Part shown: positions 17,747-26,221 of the stretch, in pieces
How the letters are laid out: each line of letters begins with the position of its first letter
How positions within the stretch are numbered: the first letter of the stretch is position 1
NCBI GenBank assembly: GCA_013792075.1
Contig: VMSR01000225.1
Span: forward strand, 1-39,364
Origin: Desulfobacula sp.
GTDB taxonomy: Bacteria; Desulfobacterota; Desulfobacteria; Desulfobacterales; Desulfobacteraceae
DNA length: 39,364 nucleotides
Reading direction: 5' to 3'
Made by a program: the position numbers and the translations under genes
The notes under the pieces: model-generated
Told to the model about the DNA's origin: nothing
What the model saw: the letters and a program-made list of their open reading frames with translations, nothing else
Databases searched by the model: none

Positions 17747-18489
17747 AGAAGTTTCTTTTTTATCTTATACAGGGTCCCCTGGAAAAGGCCGTCGGGCACT
17801 TCAGGGGTATGGGGTGGGATTTTTTGTGTCTGCTCCTGGGCTGTTTTTAAAGCAGCCCGGGCAATGTCGGTCAGTTCTTTGTCCTTTTCTTTGATGCTTG
17901 CAAGGCCCTGGGTCTCAGTGACCCGGAAAAGGACATAGGTTTCCTTAATCGGTTTTTCCAGTTTTGAAAATTCTTTTATGAGGGTGTTTTTCCCTTTTTC
18001 CAGGATTTTTATTTCCGTGTCCGTGATTTTTTTTTGTTCTGGATATTTTTGGCCAAGTTTTTCAATCCGTTCAATCTCCCGGTCAAATATATTGATTTCT
18101 TTGTTAAAGGTTACCAGAAAACTATAAAGATCCGGAAAATGGTCAAAACTGAATTTCAGCATTTCCTGGGGGAGCTTTACATGAATGAGTTCCCTTTTTT
18201 CATAAACGGCTTTTTCAGGGGCTTTTTCTGTAAAATACAGAAAATACACCAAAAAGGACGAAGCCCCAACAGCACCCAACACCATGAGCAGGATGAAAAT
18301 CCGTTTTTTGGTGATGAATTTTTTCTTTTCCGGTGGTGGTGCTTCTTCAATTATTTCAATTGGTTCAGGCTCTTTTTTGCCCTTTGTCTTGGCTTTTTTG
18401 TCCGGAGGCGATGGCGCAGGCGCATCAATGGCTTCTTTTTCTTGCGCCTCGTCGGCATCCTTTTTTTTCTTTTTTCCAAATCCAAGCAT
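17743..18489 (-). CDS. Unknown one-pass membrane protein in the Ole operon
   Basis: Not recognised as a known family. From the ATG at 18489 (a GTG at 18537 is also in frame) the product has 248 residues. It begins MLGFGKKKKK, then has a Lys/Pro/Glu-rich, probably disordered, cytosolic stretch (residues 8-60). One membrane helix follows (about 62-86), then an about 160-residue domain rich in charged helices that may form coiled coil. Topology by the positive-inside rule puts the Lys-rich N-terminus in the cytosol and the large domain outside. The gene is 54 bases after oleB and overlaps oleC by four bases, so it is made with the lipid enzymes. A role as anchor or export partner is only inference. 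Confidence 0.85.
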   Translation of the reverse strand: MLGFGKKKKKDADEAQEKEAIDAPAPSPPDKKAKTKGKKEPEPIEIIEEAPPPEKKKFITKKRIFILLMVLGAVGASSFLVYFLYFTEKAPEKAVYEKRELIHVKLPQEMLKFSFDHFPDLYSFLVTFNKEINIFDREIERIEKLGQKYPEQKKITDTEIKILEKGKNTLIKEFSKLEKPIKETYVLFRVTETQGLASIKEKDKELTDIARAALKTAQEQTQKIPPHTPEVPDGLFQGTLYKIKKKLL

Positions 18490-18543
18490 AGACCGTAAAT
18501 TACCTGACCCAACGCCAAAAGTCAAAAAAGATTGCACGATTTC

Positions 18544-19455
18544 TCAGATTAAAAAGGATGAGATGCGTTCCAGGGTTTCTTCGGGCTTGTCCTCAAACAG
18601 GTAGTGCCCGGCATCCTGGAAGACATGGCAGGCGGCCCCGGGAAACCTGTGTCTGAACTCATTTAAAAAGGTCAGATCAAAGACAAAATCCTTTGCTCCC
18701 CAGAGGAAGAGAAGTTTTTCTTCATTCAATTGTGTCAGGTGCGTGTCCACATGGTCCACAAGATAAAAACTTTTGTCTTGTTTTTTAAGGGGGATGTCCT
18801 GGACAAATTTTAAGGTGGCAATGCGGTTTTTCCAGGAATTATAGGGGGCAATCAGTCCGCGTTTAACATTAGGCGCAAGTTTTGTCTGTGACCCCATAAA
18901 AAGGGCTGCCCTTGCAAAGGCATTCAATCCCAGTACGGCCGGAATGCCGAACCAGTTCAGATATTTTATCAGCCACAATTGAAACGGAAAAGATTTTTCC
19001 TTTGGCAGGAGAAATCCGGATGTATTGGTAATAACGATCTTGTCAATTCTGTCCAGATGATCCATGGCCCAGGCAAGCCCGATCATGCCGCCCCAGTCAT
19101 GGACAATAAGCGATATTTTTTCTTGGGGGCAAAGATGCTGAATCAGCCTGTCCAGGTCGCTGATCCGGGAGGCCAGGGTATAATCATAGTGTTCGGGCCC
19201 CGGCTTGTCGGAAAATCCGCAGCCGATATGGTCCGGCGCAATGGTGCGAAACTTTTTTGACAGGCCGGTGACCAGGTGCCGGTAATAAAAGGACCAGGTG
19301 GGGTTGCCGTGGACCATGAACAGGGGAGGTCCCTTTCCCTGGTCCACATAGTGAAGGTCATGGCCGTTGATGTTCAGAAAATGGGATTCAAAGGGATAGA
19401 GCGTTTCAAACCCTTTGGTGGACACTTTTTTGCCGTTGATTGTTCTTTCTACCAT
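18544..19455 (-). CDS. oleB: OleB-type beta-lactone decarboxylase (alpha/beta hydrolase)
   Basis: A 303-residue alpha/beta hydrolase of the haloalkane-dehalogenase type, the fold used by OleB to turn a beta-lactone into a cis-olefin and CO2. It has the oxyanion motif HGNPTWSFYYRH (residues 49-60), the nucleophile elbow VHDWGG with Asp near residue 120 in place of Ser, and a late catalytic His in FQDAGHYLFED. Without context it could be called a haloalkane dehalogenase. Placement directly after oleA, overlapping it by seven bases, and before oleC supports OleB. No signal peptide is seen. Confidence 0.88.
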   Translation of the reverse strand: MVERTINGKKVSTKGFETLYPFESHFLNINGHDLHYVDQGKGPPLFMVHGNPTWSFYYRHLVTGLSKKFRTIAPDHIGCGFSDKPGPEHYDYTLASRISDLDRLIQHLCPQEKISLIVHDWGGMIGLAWAMDHLDRIDKIVITNTSGFLLPKEKSFPFQLWLIKYLNWFGIPAVLGLNAFARAALFMGSQTKLAPNVKRGLIAPYNSWKNRIATLKFVQDIPLKKQDKSFYLVDHVDTHLTQLNEEKLLFLWGAKDFVFDLTFLNEFRHRFPGAACHVFQDAGHYLFEDKPEETLERISSFLI

Positions 19456-20501
19456 TGCACACCCAGCATATAGCAGTTCAGCCCGGAGCCGATCCCCAGC
19501 AGGGCCACAAAATCACCGGAAGTCAGAAATCCCCTTTCATCGGCAATGGCCGCGGTAATGGGAAGGGATACCGAACCCACGTTTCCCAGGAAAGGGAAGG
19601 TAACAAAGTCTTTTTTGCGGTCCAGGTTAAGGGCGCTGTAAAGCAATTGGTGGTGCCCTTCACCCACCTGGTGGCCGATGAATTTGTCGGGTTTGTCAGG
19701 GGGGATATCCAATTCTTGTTTAAAGCGCTGGTAGGTTTTTTTGGCCAGGGCCAGCCCGTTCTCCAGAACTTCCTGGGCTTTTGTCCGCATGATGACCCGG
19801 GAATGGGTGGGCATGCCCGTTTGTTCAAATCCCCAATGGCAGAGGCCATGGTGCTGGATGGCGTTCTGGACCACGCCACCCTTCAGGGCATGGCGGTTGG
19901 TGCTGGGATTGCCAAGGCTGCCGTCGGTGAGAAGAATGGCGGCAGCACCGGATCCGCCGGTCATGGTGGCAATGGTATCCTTGTAAAAGTCAATTTTTTT
20001 ATGGGCGTTTATTTCGTCAATGGTGGATTCCACGATCTGCCGGGCGGTTTCACAGGAGACCACAAGCCCGGCTTTGATATGGCCCAGCTCTATTGCGTTG
20101 GCCACCTGGACCATGCCGGTGACCATCCCCAGGCAGGCGGATTTTACGTCATAAACATGGGCGTCCGGTCCGATGTGAAGCCTGTGGGCGATGGAACAGG
20201 CGGTGGCAGGCTCGAAACCGTCCTGGCCCACGCCGCAAAAGATCAGGGCCCCGATGTCTTTGGGATCTATTCCGGCTTCGTCAATGGCTTTTTGACCGGC
20301 TGTGGCCGCATGTTCTCCCAGGGTATGCTCCTTGTCCCAAAACCGTCTTTCCCTGATGCCGGTTAAGGCTTCCAGCTGGCCCGGTCCAAATCCGGCTGAA
20401 TCAAAAAAGGGTTTGAGCCGTTCTTCTATCTCCTCTGATGTGACAATATGGGGTGCCAGTTCATATCCCAGGGAGTCTATAAATACACGTGAATATTTCA
20501 T
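19449..20501 (-). CDS. oleA: OleA-type head-to-head acyl-CoA condensing thiolase
   Basis: A thiolase-fold enzyme of the FabH/KAS III group, 350 residues. Characterised OleA joins two fatty acyl thioesters by non-decarboxylative Claisen condensation to a beta-keto acid. Visible residues are the active Cys in DVKSACLGM (Cys123), a His in FIGHQVGEGHHQ, and an Asn in FLGNVGSV. Glu97 in QDGFEPA lies 26 residues before the Cys, the same spacing as Glu117/Cys143 of the studied Xanthomonas OleA; that Glu separates OleA from ordinary KAS III. The ATG at 20501 has GGAG six bases upstream and overlaps the megasynthase stop (ATGA), so the two are translationally coupled. Confidence 0.9.
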   Translation of the reverse strand: MKYSRVFIDSLGYELAPHIVTSEEIEERLKPFFDSAGFGPGQLEALTGIRERRFWDKEHTLGEHAATAGQKAIDEAGIDPKDIGALIFCGVGQDGFEPATACSIAHRLHIGPDAHVYDVKSACLGMVTGMVQVANAIELGHIKAGLVVSCETARQIVESTIDEINAHKKIDFYKDTIATMTGGSGAAAILLTDGSLGNPSTNRHALKGGVVQNAIQHHGLCHWGFEQTGMPTHSRVIMRTKAQEVLENGLALAKKTYQRFKQELDIPPDKPDKFIGHQVGEGHHQLLYSALNLDRKKDFVTFPFLGNVGSVSLPITAAIADERGFLTSGDFVALLGIGSGLNCYMLGVQW

Positions 20502-23500
20502 CGTTTTCTCCAAAAAGTATAAAGATCGTCCCGGGTAATGCCGGAAAGCTTCATTCCCATGTCCTTGTATAACACAATCTGCAGGTCATCGGAAAACATT
20601 ACTGCATCGGCTATCACATAGGGTTCGGGTGTATATCCGATCTCTTTGATTTCAATTTTGTAGGTTGCTTTTTTGGTTTCCCGGGTAACCGGTCCCCGGC
20701 ATTTTAAATCGCTGGTATTAAAAGGGATCACATCGTAGTGGACCGAGGCGTCTTCGCTGACCCAGCCCATTCTCTGGACAAAGACCCTCAGGGTATGGGC
20801 GCAGCATTCATACATCAGGGTGCCGGGCATGACCATATCATCGATGAAATGGCAGGTTAAAAACCAGTCATCGGGATGAATGTCCGCCTCGGCCCAAATT
20901 TGGCCAAGACCGAATCTGCCGCCCCTTGGGTCCAGTTGTGTAACCCGGTCAATCAGGGTCATTCTACCTCCCGGAAGCCATTGGTTTTTTCCCAGGCAGA
21001 TTCCATTGAACTCAGGGCCAAAGGCTGTTTCAAGATCCCCTTTTCTGAGTGCATGGATCTTTTCAGCGGAAAAAGCTTCTTTTTTTACAGGCACTAGGGA
21101 CGCGAAGGGGGGCGTGGTCGCCTTGGGTAAACGTTCTTCTTTTTTCAGAATGATTCCCCCGGAATTTTTCACCTCCTGTTCGGTGAAGAAACCGGCACAC
21201 CCGTCTTCCATGGAGATGAACAATCGATTGTCGATATATCCCTTGTAGTGGAAAAAGAAAAGATAAATGTCCCCTTGCTTTAAAAACCGATCAATTTCAA
21301 TGTGGTATTCAATGGTCTCATCGGGTTCGGGCAGGGTTCTGTGAAAGGTGACCTTTGCATCCAGAAGCCTGTATTTGCGTTTGCCTTTCACCGCATGGTC
21401 AATGCCCAGATAGGCGCATAAAAAAAGATCTGCCTGGCCTGCCTCAATGGAAATGGAAACCGGTACCTTACCCCCGTCCAGATACCAGGCATCTTTTTTT
21501 ACATCGTGCTGGGTGATGATTTTTCCCCTGGAAAGGGACAGCATCTCTCCCTGGATATCCATGATCCGGTCCACCAGCATCAACGGTTCTGCCGGCAGCC
21601 TCACCCGGACAGGATAGGTATCAATGATATCAAAGGCAGGTCCCAGGACATTGCCGGCCTTTCCAATGGCATATTCCAGGCATTTGTCCCGGTCCAAAAA
21701 GACAGGGGGGGGGTGTAGGTCGGGGGCAAAACCCGTCGACAGGTCTTTGGTCCCTGTTTTTGCTGCCCGGACCAGGGCCTGGAACTGCTGTTCCATCTGG
21801 GCCATGTTTTGGCTGGAAAAATCGAGAAATTTTTCATGGGCCCGGGCGATTGTCCGGCCGGTTTCAGCCAGAAGTTCCGGGCCGGGAAGAAGAGAGGCAC
21901 CAGGACAAGATAGTGGCGGATCGGTTTTATTTTCCTTTTTTTCTCCCTTTTTTTTCTCAGGGGCGACTGCATGGATGGCCTTTACCATATCCGAGGTCAC
22001 GGGTGGACGGGATGTCCTGACGCATAGGGGAAGACTCGTTTTTAATTTTTTAGCCGGCTTGTCGTGGGGGGAAGCCAGGGTGAACAGGCCGGCAATATCC
22101 ATTGGCAGACCGTGGCCGGCAAGGGTTCCCAGGGCCTTGAGCAGACTTGTTTTTTCATCCGTTTTACCATCAGGGCAGATGGAAAGGGCTTGATGGGGTC
22201 TGTCCTGTAAAATCTGCCCGATCATCCGGGTGCAGGAGGCGCCCGGCCCCATTTCAAGAAAAATACGGCTGCCCCTGTCATGGGCATTGCGTATCAGCTT
22301 GGAAAAGTCAAACCCGAAAAGGGCCTGGTCTGTCAGGGATCTGGCGGCTGATTGTGTGTCCGGAACATAGGGAAGGGCAGCAAAGCTGCCGTAAATATCC
22401 ATATTTTCCGGCGGCGTGCAGGGAAAACAATGCAGATCATAATAGGCTTTTTCCATTGATTTGACCAGATCGCAATGGACACTGAGAACGGGCGCAATTG
22501 GCTGTGCCAAAATATTTTCCTGGGTTAAGAATTTTTCCAGCTGCTCTTTCTCACCGCCCAGGACAATTTCGTTGTCCGTATTTTGAATTAAAATATAGAG
22601 CCGGTCAAAGCCCTTTATTCGGGAGTGTATCCATTCTTTTTTTTTGTTCACGGCCACGGCCTGCCAAAGGCAGGGGGCATTTGGCGCAATGTTCCAGGCT
22701 TTTCTGGCTCTGGCATAGGGGGGGCCAAGTTCTGTGGTAAAAAGAGAAGCGGCATTGATTCGCCGGAGCATCTCCTGGGGATCATCAAAGATCTTGAGGG
22801 CAAACAGCATGGCGGTTTCACCCAGGCTGTGGCCCAGGGCTGCAGTGGGGATGATATTAAATGCCCTGGCAATCTGGGTGGTAAACATGCCAAACCCCAC
22901 CTGTGAGATGAACTCTTTCATGGGGGCCAGCTCTTTTTCCTCAGGGGGTGCTGAAATCTGTGGATTGACAGGCTGTTGGGCAGCAATATCCGGAAAAAGC
23001 AAGGCAAGGGATCTGCCCATATCAAGATATTGGCTGCCTGCGCCCGGATAGACAAAGGTCAGGTTTGCACCGGATCCCAGGGGCGTGGGGGTATAAAAGA
23101 TACCCTCTTCCCTGTCAAAGGTTTTCAGGCTTGCTGTGTCAACGCAATGGATGGCCTGGGTGCAAAATTTATCCAGGGTTTTCAGGCTTGTGCAGACAAT
23201 GGAAAGGCCGTAAGGCAAATCGGTTTTGGTTTTTTTCTGCAGGTCATGGGCAAGCTGATACACAGAGGTTGCCGTTTGGATTTGTTCCTTGAGTCGGCCG
23301 ATGGCCCTCACAAGCCCTGGGGGGGAGGCAGCCCGGAAAACAAACAGCTGGGCCCCCTGGTCAAAAAAAGAAAAGGCCTTTGAAATGTCTTTGGCCGGCA
23401 CATGCTCTTCGAGAATGGCATGGGCACAAGCCCCGTCCAGGGTCATGGAACCGACAGCCGCTTTTCTGGGTTTTTTCTGGGGTGTCTGCCAGAATTGGCA

Positions 23501-26071
23501 GGTTTCGAGGATGACAAACCCGTAAAGTCCATTGAATTTTGATGCCTGGGGAAGGACACTGCCGGGCAGGATTCTGTGGTATAGCGAGAGCGCTGCCTTT
23601 ATCACGGAAAAAAGGCTGGTTCCCCCTCCGGTATCCCCAAGGCCTGATGCGGCACAAGACAGATGAACGGGCAGGGCGGCTTTGTCCTGATCTGCTGCCA
23701 TCTGTTTAAGGCCGAGGGCTTCGGCTTCTCCCCAATATCCCACCCCCAAAGAATGGGTGTCGATCAGGGAGAGGTCTGAAAAACGTGTGTCGGCATCTTT
23801 TAATGCCAGGGATAAGGAATCCCTATAGCGATTCCCCCCTGATTTATCCGGATTCCCAATCGTATCCGGTGTTTCGGGTTCGCCTGGGATCCGGGCGCCG
23901 CCGGAACCTGAAATGCCGCTGATGATGCCGTAGATCCGATCCTTATCCCGGACAGCCTGGTCCAGACGTTTTAAAACCAGGGCGCAGGCCCCTTCAGAGG
24001 GAAGGGTTCCAATAGGACCGCCAGCGGCCTGGTTCAGGGTAAATTGGCGAATATCACCGGCCAGGTCTACGCATCCGCATAAAAAGGTGTCTGTTTCATG
24101 GAGGCTCAGTGAATGGACAGCTGTTTCAATGGCCTTTATGCCCGAAGCCGCCTGGGCAGAAAGGGTGAAACAGGGTCCGCCCAGCTTAAATTCCCTGGCA
24201 ATCCTGGACGCCACAATGCCCCCCAGGGCCCCAAGTGTCCGGTTGAAGGTGAGCTCCCGGCTGATCTTGTCCAATAGCCTTTTGTCCAGGTTGTGGTGCT
24301 TCCAGCGCAGGAAAAAATCCGTGGCCCCGAAATCAAAGTCAATGCCAATGGCACAGCCTGTTTTTATACGGTCTGGTTCGGTTTTCAGGGGCCGATGGCT
24401 TATGCCGGCATCTTCAAGGGCTCCTTTTGCCGCCTTGAGCATGAGAAGATGCTGGGGCAGGATATCTTGAATCTGATTGGGAGGGATATGAAATTCGCCC
24501 AGGGCAACACAGACCTCCTCCATGAAAGCGGTTTGGGTTTTTGTGATTTCTGATTCCAGGTGGCGGGTCCGTCGCCATCGGGATCCGGGGAGGCTGGTTT
24601 TCGGCTGATTTTTGCCAAAAATCAGGCCCTTAAAATTTTCCAGGTTTTGTGCATTTTTGGAGATGGTTTCCATTCCCACAATGGCACAGGCAACACTTTT
24701 AAAGGAAGAAAGGCCAAGGTTGGTTTGATCTATTTTTTCAGGCACAAAATGCGGGGAAGACTGTTTGGAAAATTCTTCCACCAGAATATGGGCGTTGATG
24801 CCGCCGAACCCAAAGGCAGAAATGCCTGCCCGCCGGGGAATGCCCGATTGTTCAGGCTGCCAGGACTCGGTTTTTGTCTGGACCTTTACCCTTGAATGGT
24901 GCAAGGGGCTTTTGTCCGGCAATGCTGTAAAGTTCAGGGAGGGGGGCAGACAGCCTTTTTCCATGGCCAGCACGGTTTTGATGAGCCCGGCTGCACCGGC
25001 GGCCGTGAGCAGATGGCCAATCATGGATTTGATGGATCCAATGGCCAACACTTTGTCCGGGCAGTCATAAAGGTCTAACAGATGCCGTATACTGAAGGCT
25101 TCCACCTGATCTCCCACCGGGGTGCCGGAACCGTGGCACTCCATGTACTGGATACGGGCAGGGGTCCAGCCGGCCTGGTCAAAGGCAGCTTTCATGGCCC
25201 GGACCTGTCCTTCAGAGGCCGGTCCCACCAGATTGCCTTCAAGATCATTGGACGCACCGCTTCCTGCGATCACGCCATGGATGGTATCCCCGCAGGCAAT
25301 GGCGTCCTCCAGCCGTTTTAAAACCAGGATTCCAACCCCTTCGCCCACCACAAGCCCGTTGGCATCTTTGTCAAAGGGCGCACAGCAGCCCGTGGGGGAC
25401 AAGGCTTTTAGCTGGGTAAATCCCACCTGGGTGTACAGGGAGTCGGGCCTGGAGACCCCTCCGGCAACCATGATATCCGCTTTTTTCAGACTCAGGTGTT
25501 CACAAGCAAGCTTTACAGCATACAAAGAAGAGGCACAGGCTGCATCCAGGGTAAAGCTGCCGCCGTAAAATCCCATGGCTCTGGCAAGGATGGCTGCCGG
25601 TGCCGATACCATTGCACTCCTTGCTGCATCTGCCGGGAAAAAAGATCTGGGAGAGGAGGCGCACAGGATTTCCCAGGAAACCATGGAGGCGGTGTCCGTG
25701 GGCAGGGCAATGGCCGCCAGGATGACCCCGGTCCGTCGTTCAAGTTCCTTTGTGATGTGGCAGGATTCAAAAGCCCTGCGCCCTGCTGCAAGCACCAGGT
25801 GGTGAACAGGATCAAGGCTTGCCAGAAAATCTTTGTCCATCCTGAATCCAGAGGGATCAAACTTAAAGTTTGTAATCAGTCCTGCCTTGTCTGAAACGGC
25901 CCGGTCCGGCCTATGAACGGAAGTGACCATGACATCGGCAGGAGCGACCCACCTTTGGGGTGGGACTGTGGTGACAGAACTTTTTTTGTCCAGAATATTT
26001 TGTAGAAATTGTCCTGTGTCTCGGGCACCGGGAAAGGTGCCTGCCATGGAGACAATGGCAATTTTGTTCAT
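20498..26071 (-). CDS. PUFA-synthase-type megasynthase, KS-CLF-AT-DH-DH (Pfa3/PfaC-like)
   Basis: An iterative type I polyketide/fatty acid synthase of about 1857 residues. Residue numbers here count from a possible earlier ATG at 26083. KS at 5-440 with Cys183 (DAACASS), His317 (ECHGSG) and His357 (MIGHLLTAAG). A second KS-like domain at 462-870 has Ala for Cys (LSAQAAS) and Asp where the last His belongs, so it is a chain-length factor. AT at 1010-1330 with GHSLGE. A Pro/Lys-rich linker, then two PfaC-like hot-dog dehydratase domains at about 1490-1640 and 1665-1850, the second with CHFIDDMVMPG. No ACP (LGxDS), ketoreductase or enoyl reductase is present, so it needs partners. The order resembles myxobacterial Pfa3 without its acyltransferase tail. 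No clear ribosome site precedes it. Confidence 0.92.
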   Translation of the reverse strand: MNKIAIVSMAGTFPGARDTGQFLQNILDKKSSVTTVPPQRWVAPADVMVTSVHRPDRAVSDKAGLITNFKFDPSGFRMDKDFLASLDPVHHLVLAAGRRAFESCHITKELERRTGVILAAIALPTDTASMVSWEILCASSPRSFFPADAARSAMVSAPAAILARAMGFYGGSFTLDAACASSLYAVKLACEHLSLKKADIMVAGGVSRPDSLYTQVGFTQLKALSPTGCCAPFDKDANGLVVGEGVGILVLKRLEDAIACGDTIHGVIAGSGASNDLEGNLVGPASEGQVRAMKAAFDQAGWTPARIQYMECHGSGTPVGDQVEAFSIRHLLDLYDCPDKVLAIGSIKSMIGHLLTAAGAAGLIKTVLAMEKGCLPPSLNFTALPDKSPLHHSRVKVQTKTESWQPEQSGIPRRAGISAFGFGGINAHILVEEFSKQSSPHFVPEKIDQTNLGLSSFKSVACAIVGMETISKNAQNLENFKGLIFGKNQPKTSLPGSRWRRTRHLESEITKTQTAFMEEVCVALGEFHIPPNQIQDILPQHLLMLKAAKGALEDAGISHRPLKTEPDRIKTGCAIGIDFDFGATDFFLRWKHHNLDKRLLDKISRELTFNRTLGALGGIVASRIAREFKLGGPCFTLSAQAASGIKAIETAVHSLSLHETDTFLCGCVDLAGDIRQFTLNQAAGGPIGTLPSEGACALVLKRLDQAVRDKDRIYGIISGISGSGGARIPGEPETPDTIGNPDKSGGNRYRDSLSLALKDADTRFSDLSLIDTHSLGVGYWGEAEALGLKQMAADQDKAALPVHLSCAASGLGDTGGGTSLFSVIKAALSLYHRILPGSVLPQASKFNGLYGFVILETCQFWQTPQKKPRKAAVGSMTLDGACAHAILEEHVPAKDISKAFSFFDQGAQLFVFRAASPPGLVRAIGRLKEQIQTATSVYQLAHDLQKKTKTDLPYGLSIVCTSLKTLDKFCTQAIHCVDTASLKTFDREEGIFYTPTPLGSGANLTFVYPGAGSQYLDMGRSLALLFPDIAAQQPVNPQISAPPEEKELAPMKEFISQVGFGMFTTQIARAFNIIPTAALGHSLGETAMLFALKIFDDPQEMLRRINAASLFTTELGPPYARARKAWNIAPNAPCLWQAVAVNKKKEWIHSRIKGFDRLYILIQNTDNEIVLGGEKEQLEKFLTQENILAQPIAPVLSVHCDLVKSMEKAYYDLHCFPCTPPENMDIYGSFAALPYVPDTQSAARSLTDQALFGFDFSKLIRNAHDRGSRIFLEMGPGASCTRMIGQILQDRPHQALSICPDGKTDEKTSLLKALGTLAGHGLPMDIAGLFTLASPHDKPAKKLKTSLPLCVRTSRPPVTSDMVKAIHAVAPEKKKGEKKENKTDPPLSCPGASLLPGPELLAETGRTIARAHEKFLDFSSQNMAQMEQQFQALVRAAKTGTKDLSTGFAPDLHPPPVFLDRDKCLEYAIGKAGNVLGPAFDIIDTYPVRVRLPAEPLMLVDRIMDIQGEMLSLSRGKIITQHDVKKDAWYLDGGKVPVSISIEAGQADLFLCAYLGIDHAVKGKRKYRLLDAKVTFHRTLPEPDETIEYHIEIDRFLKQGDIYLFFFHYKGYIDNRLFISMEDGCAGFFTEQEVKNSGGIILKKEERLPKATTPPFASLVPVKKEAFSAEKIHALRKGDLETAFGPEFNGICLGKNQWLPGGRMTLIDRVTQLDPRGGRFGLGQIWAEADIHPDDWFLTCHFIDDMVMPGTLMYECCAHTLRVFVQRMGWVSEDASVHYDVIPFNTSDLKCRGPVTRETKKATYKIEIKEIGYTPEPYVIADAVMFSDDLQIVLYKDMGMKLSGITRDDLYTFWRKR

Positions 26072-26072
26072 C

Positions 26073-26213
26073 TTAAATTTCATAGGGGGTCATATAGTGT
26101 AGAACCGGTCTGAATTCAAGGGACCAATGTAATAATTGTGTAAAATTCTTGATCAAAAGCTGCAGCAAGGGGCTTTCCAGCCATGGACGCCCCATATTCA
26201 CAGCAATATCCAT
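26073..26213 (-). CDS. Possible 46-residue ORF just upstream of the megasynthase
   Basis: A minus-strand frame from ATG at 26213 to TAA, whose stop lies one base before the megasynthase ATG at 26071 (TAAGATG). The product is hydrophobic in the middle (SPLLQLLIKNFTQLLHWSLE) and ends MTPYEI. No family recognised. AAGGA touches the ATG directly, so the ribosome site is poorly spaced. Because the megasynthase lacks a Shine-Dalgarno sequence, a coupled upstream ORF would explain how it is translated. It could equally be a chance frame or the remnant tail of a lost gene. Confidence 0.3.
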   Translation of the reverse strand: MDIAVNMGRPWLESPLLQLLIKNFTQLLHWSLEFRPVLHYMTPYEI

Positions 26214-26221
26214 TCCTTGGA

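Noticed and set aside
18490-18534. Internal promoter (TTGACT, 17 bases, TAATTT) before the membrane-protein gene
   Set aside because: The match is moderate and would start transcription at or inside the coding start; the operon overlaps make an internal promoter unnecessary.
19449-20501. oleA gene as an ordinary FabH (KAS III)
   Set aside because: The conserved Glu 26 residues before the active Cys, plus linkage to oleB and oleC, fits OleA better.
20498-26071. Long plus-strand frames opposite the megasynthase
   Set aside because: They are numerous, mutually overlapping and lack family motifs; the minus-strand frame has continuous domain signatures, so these are shadows.
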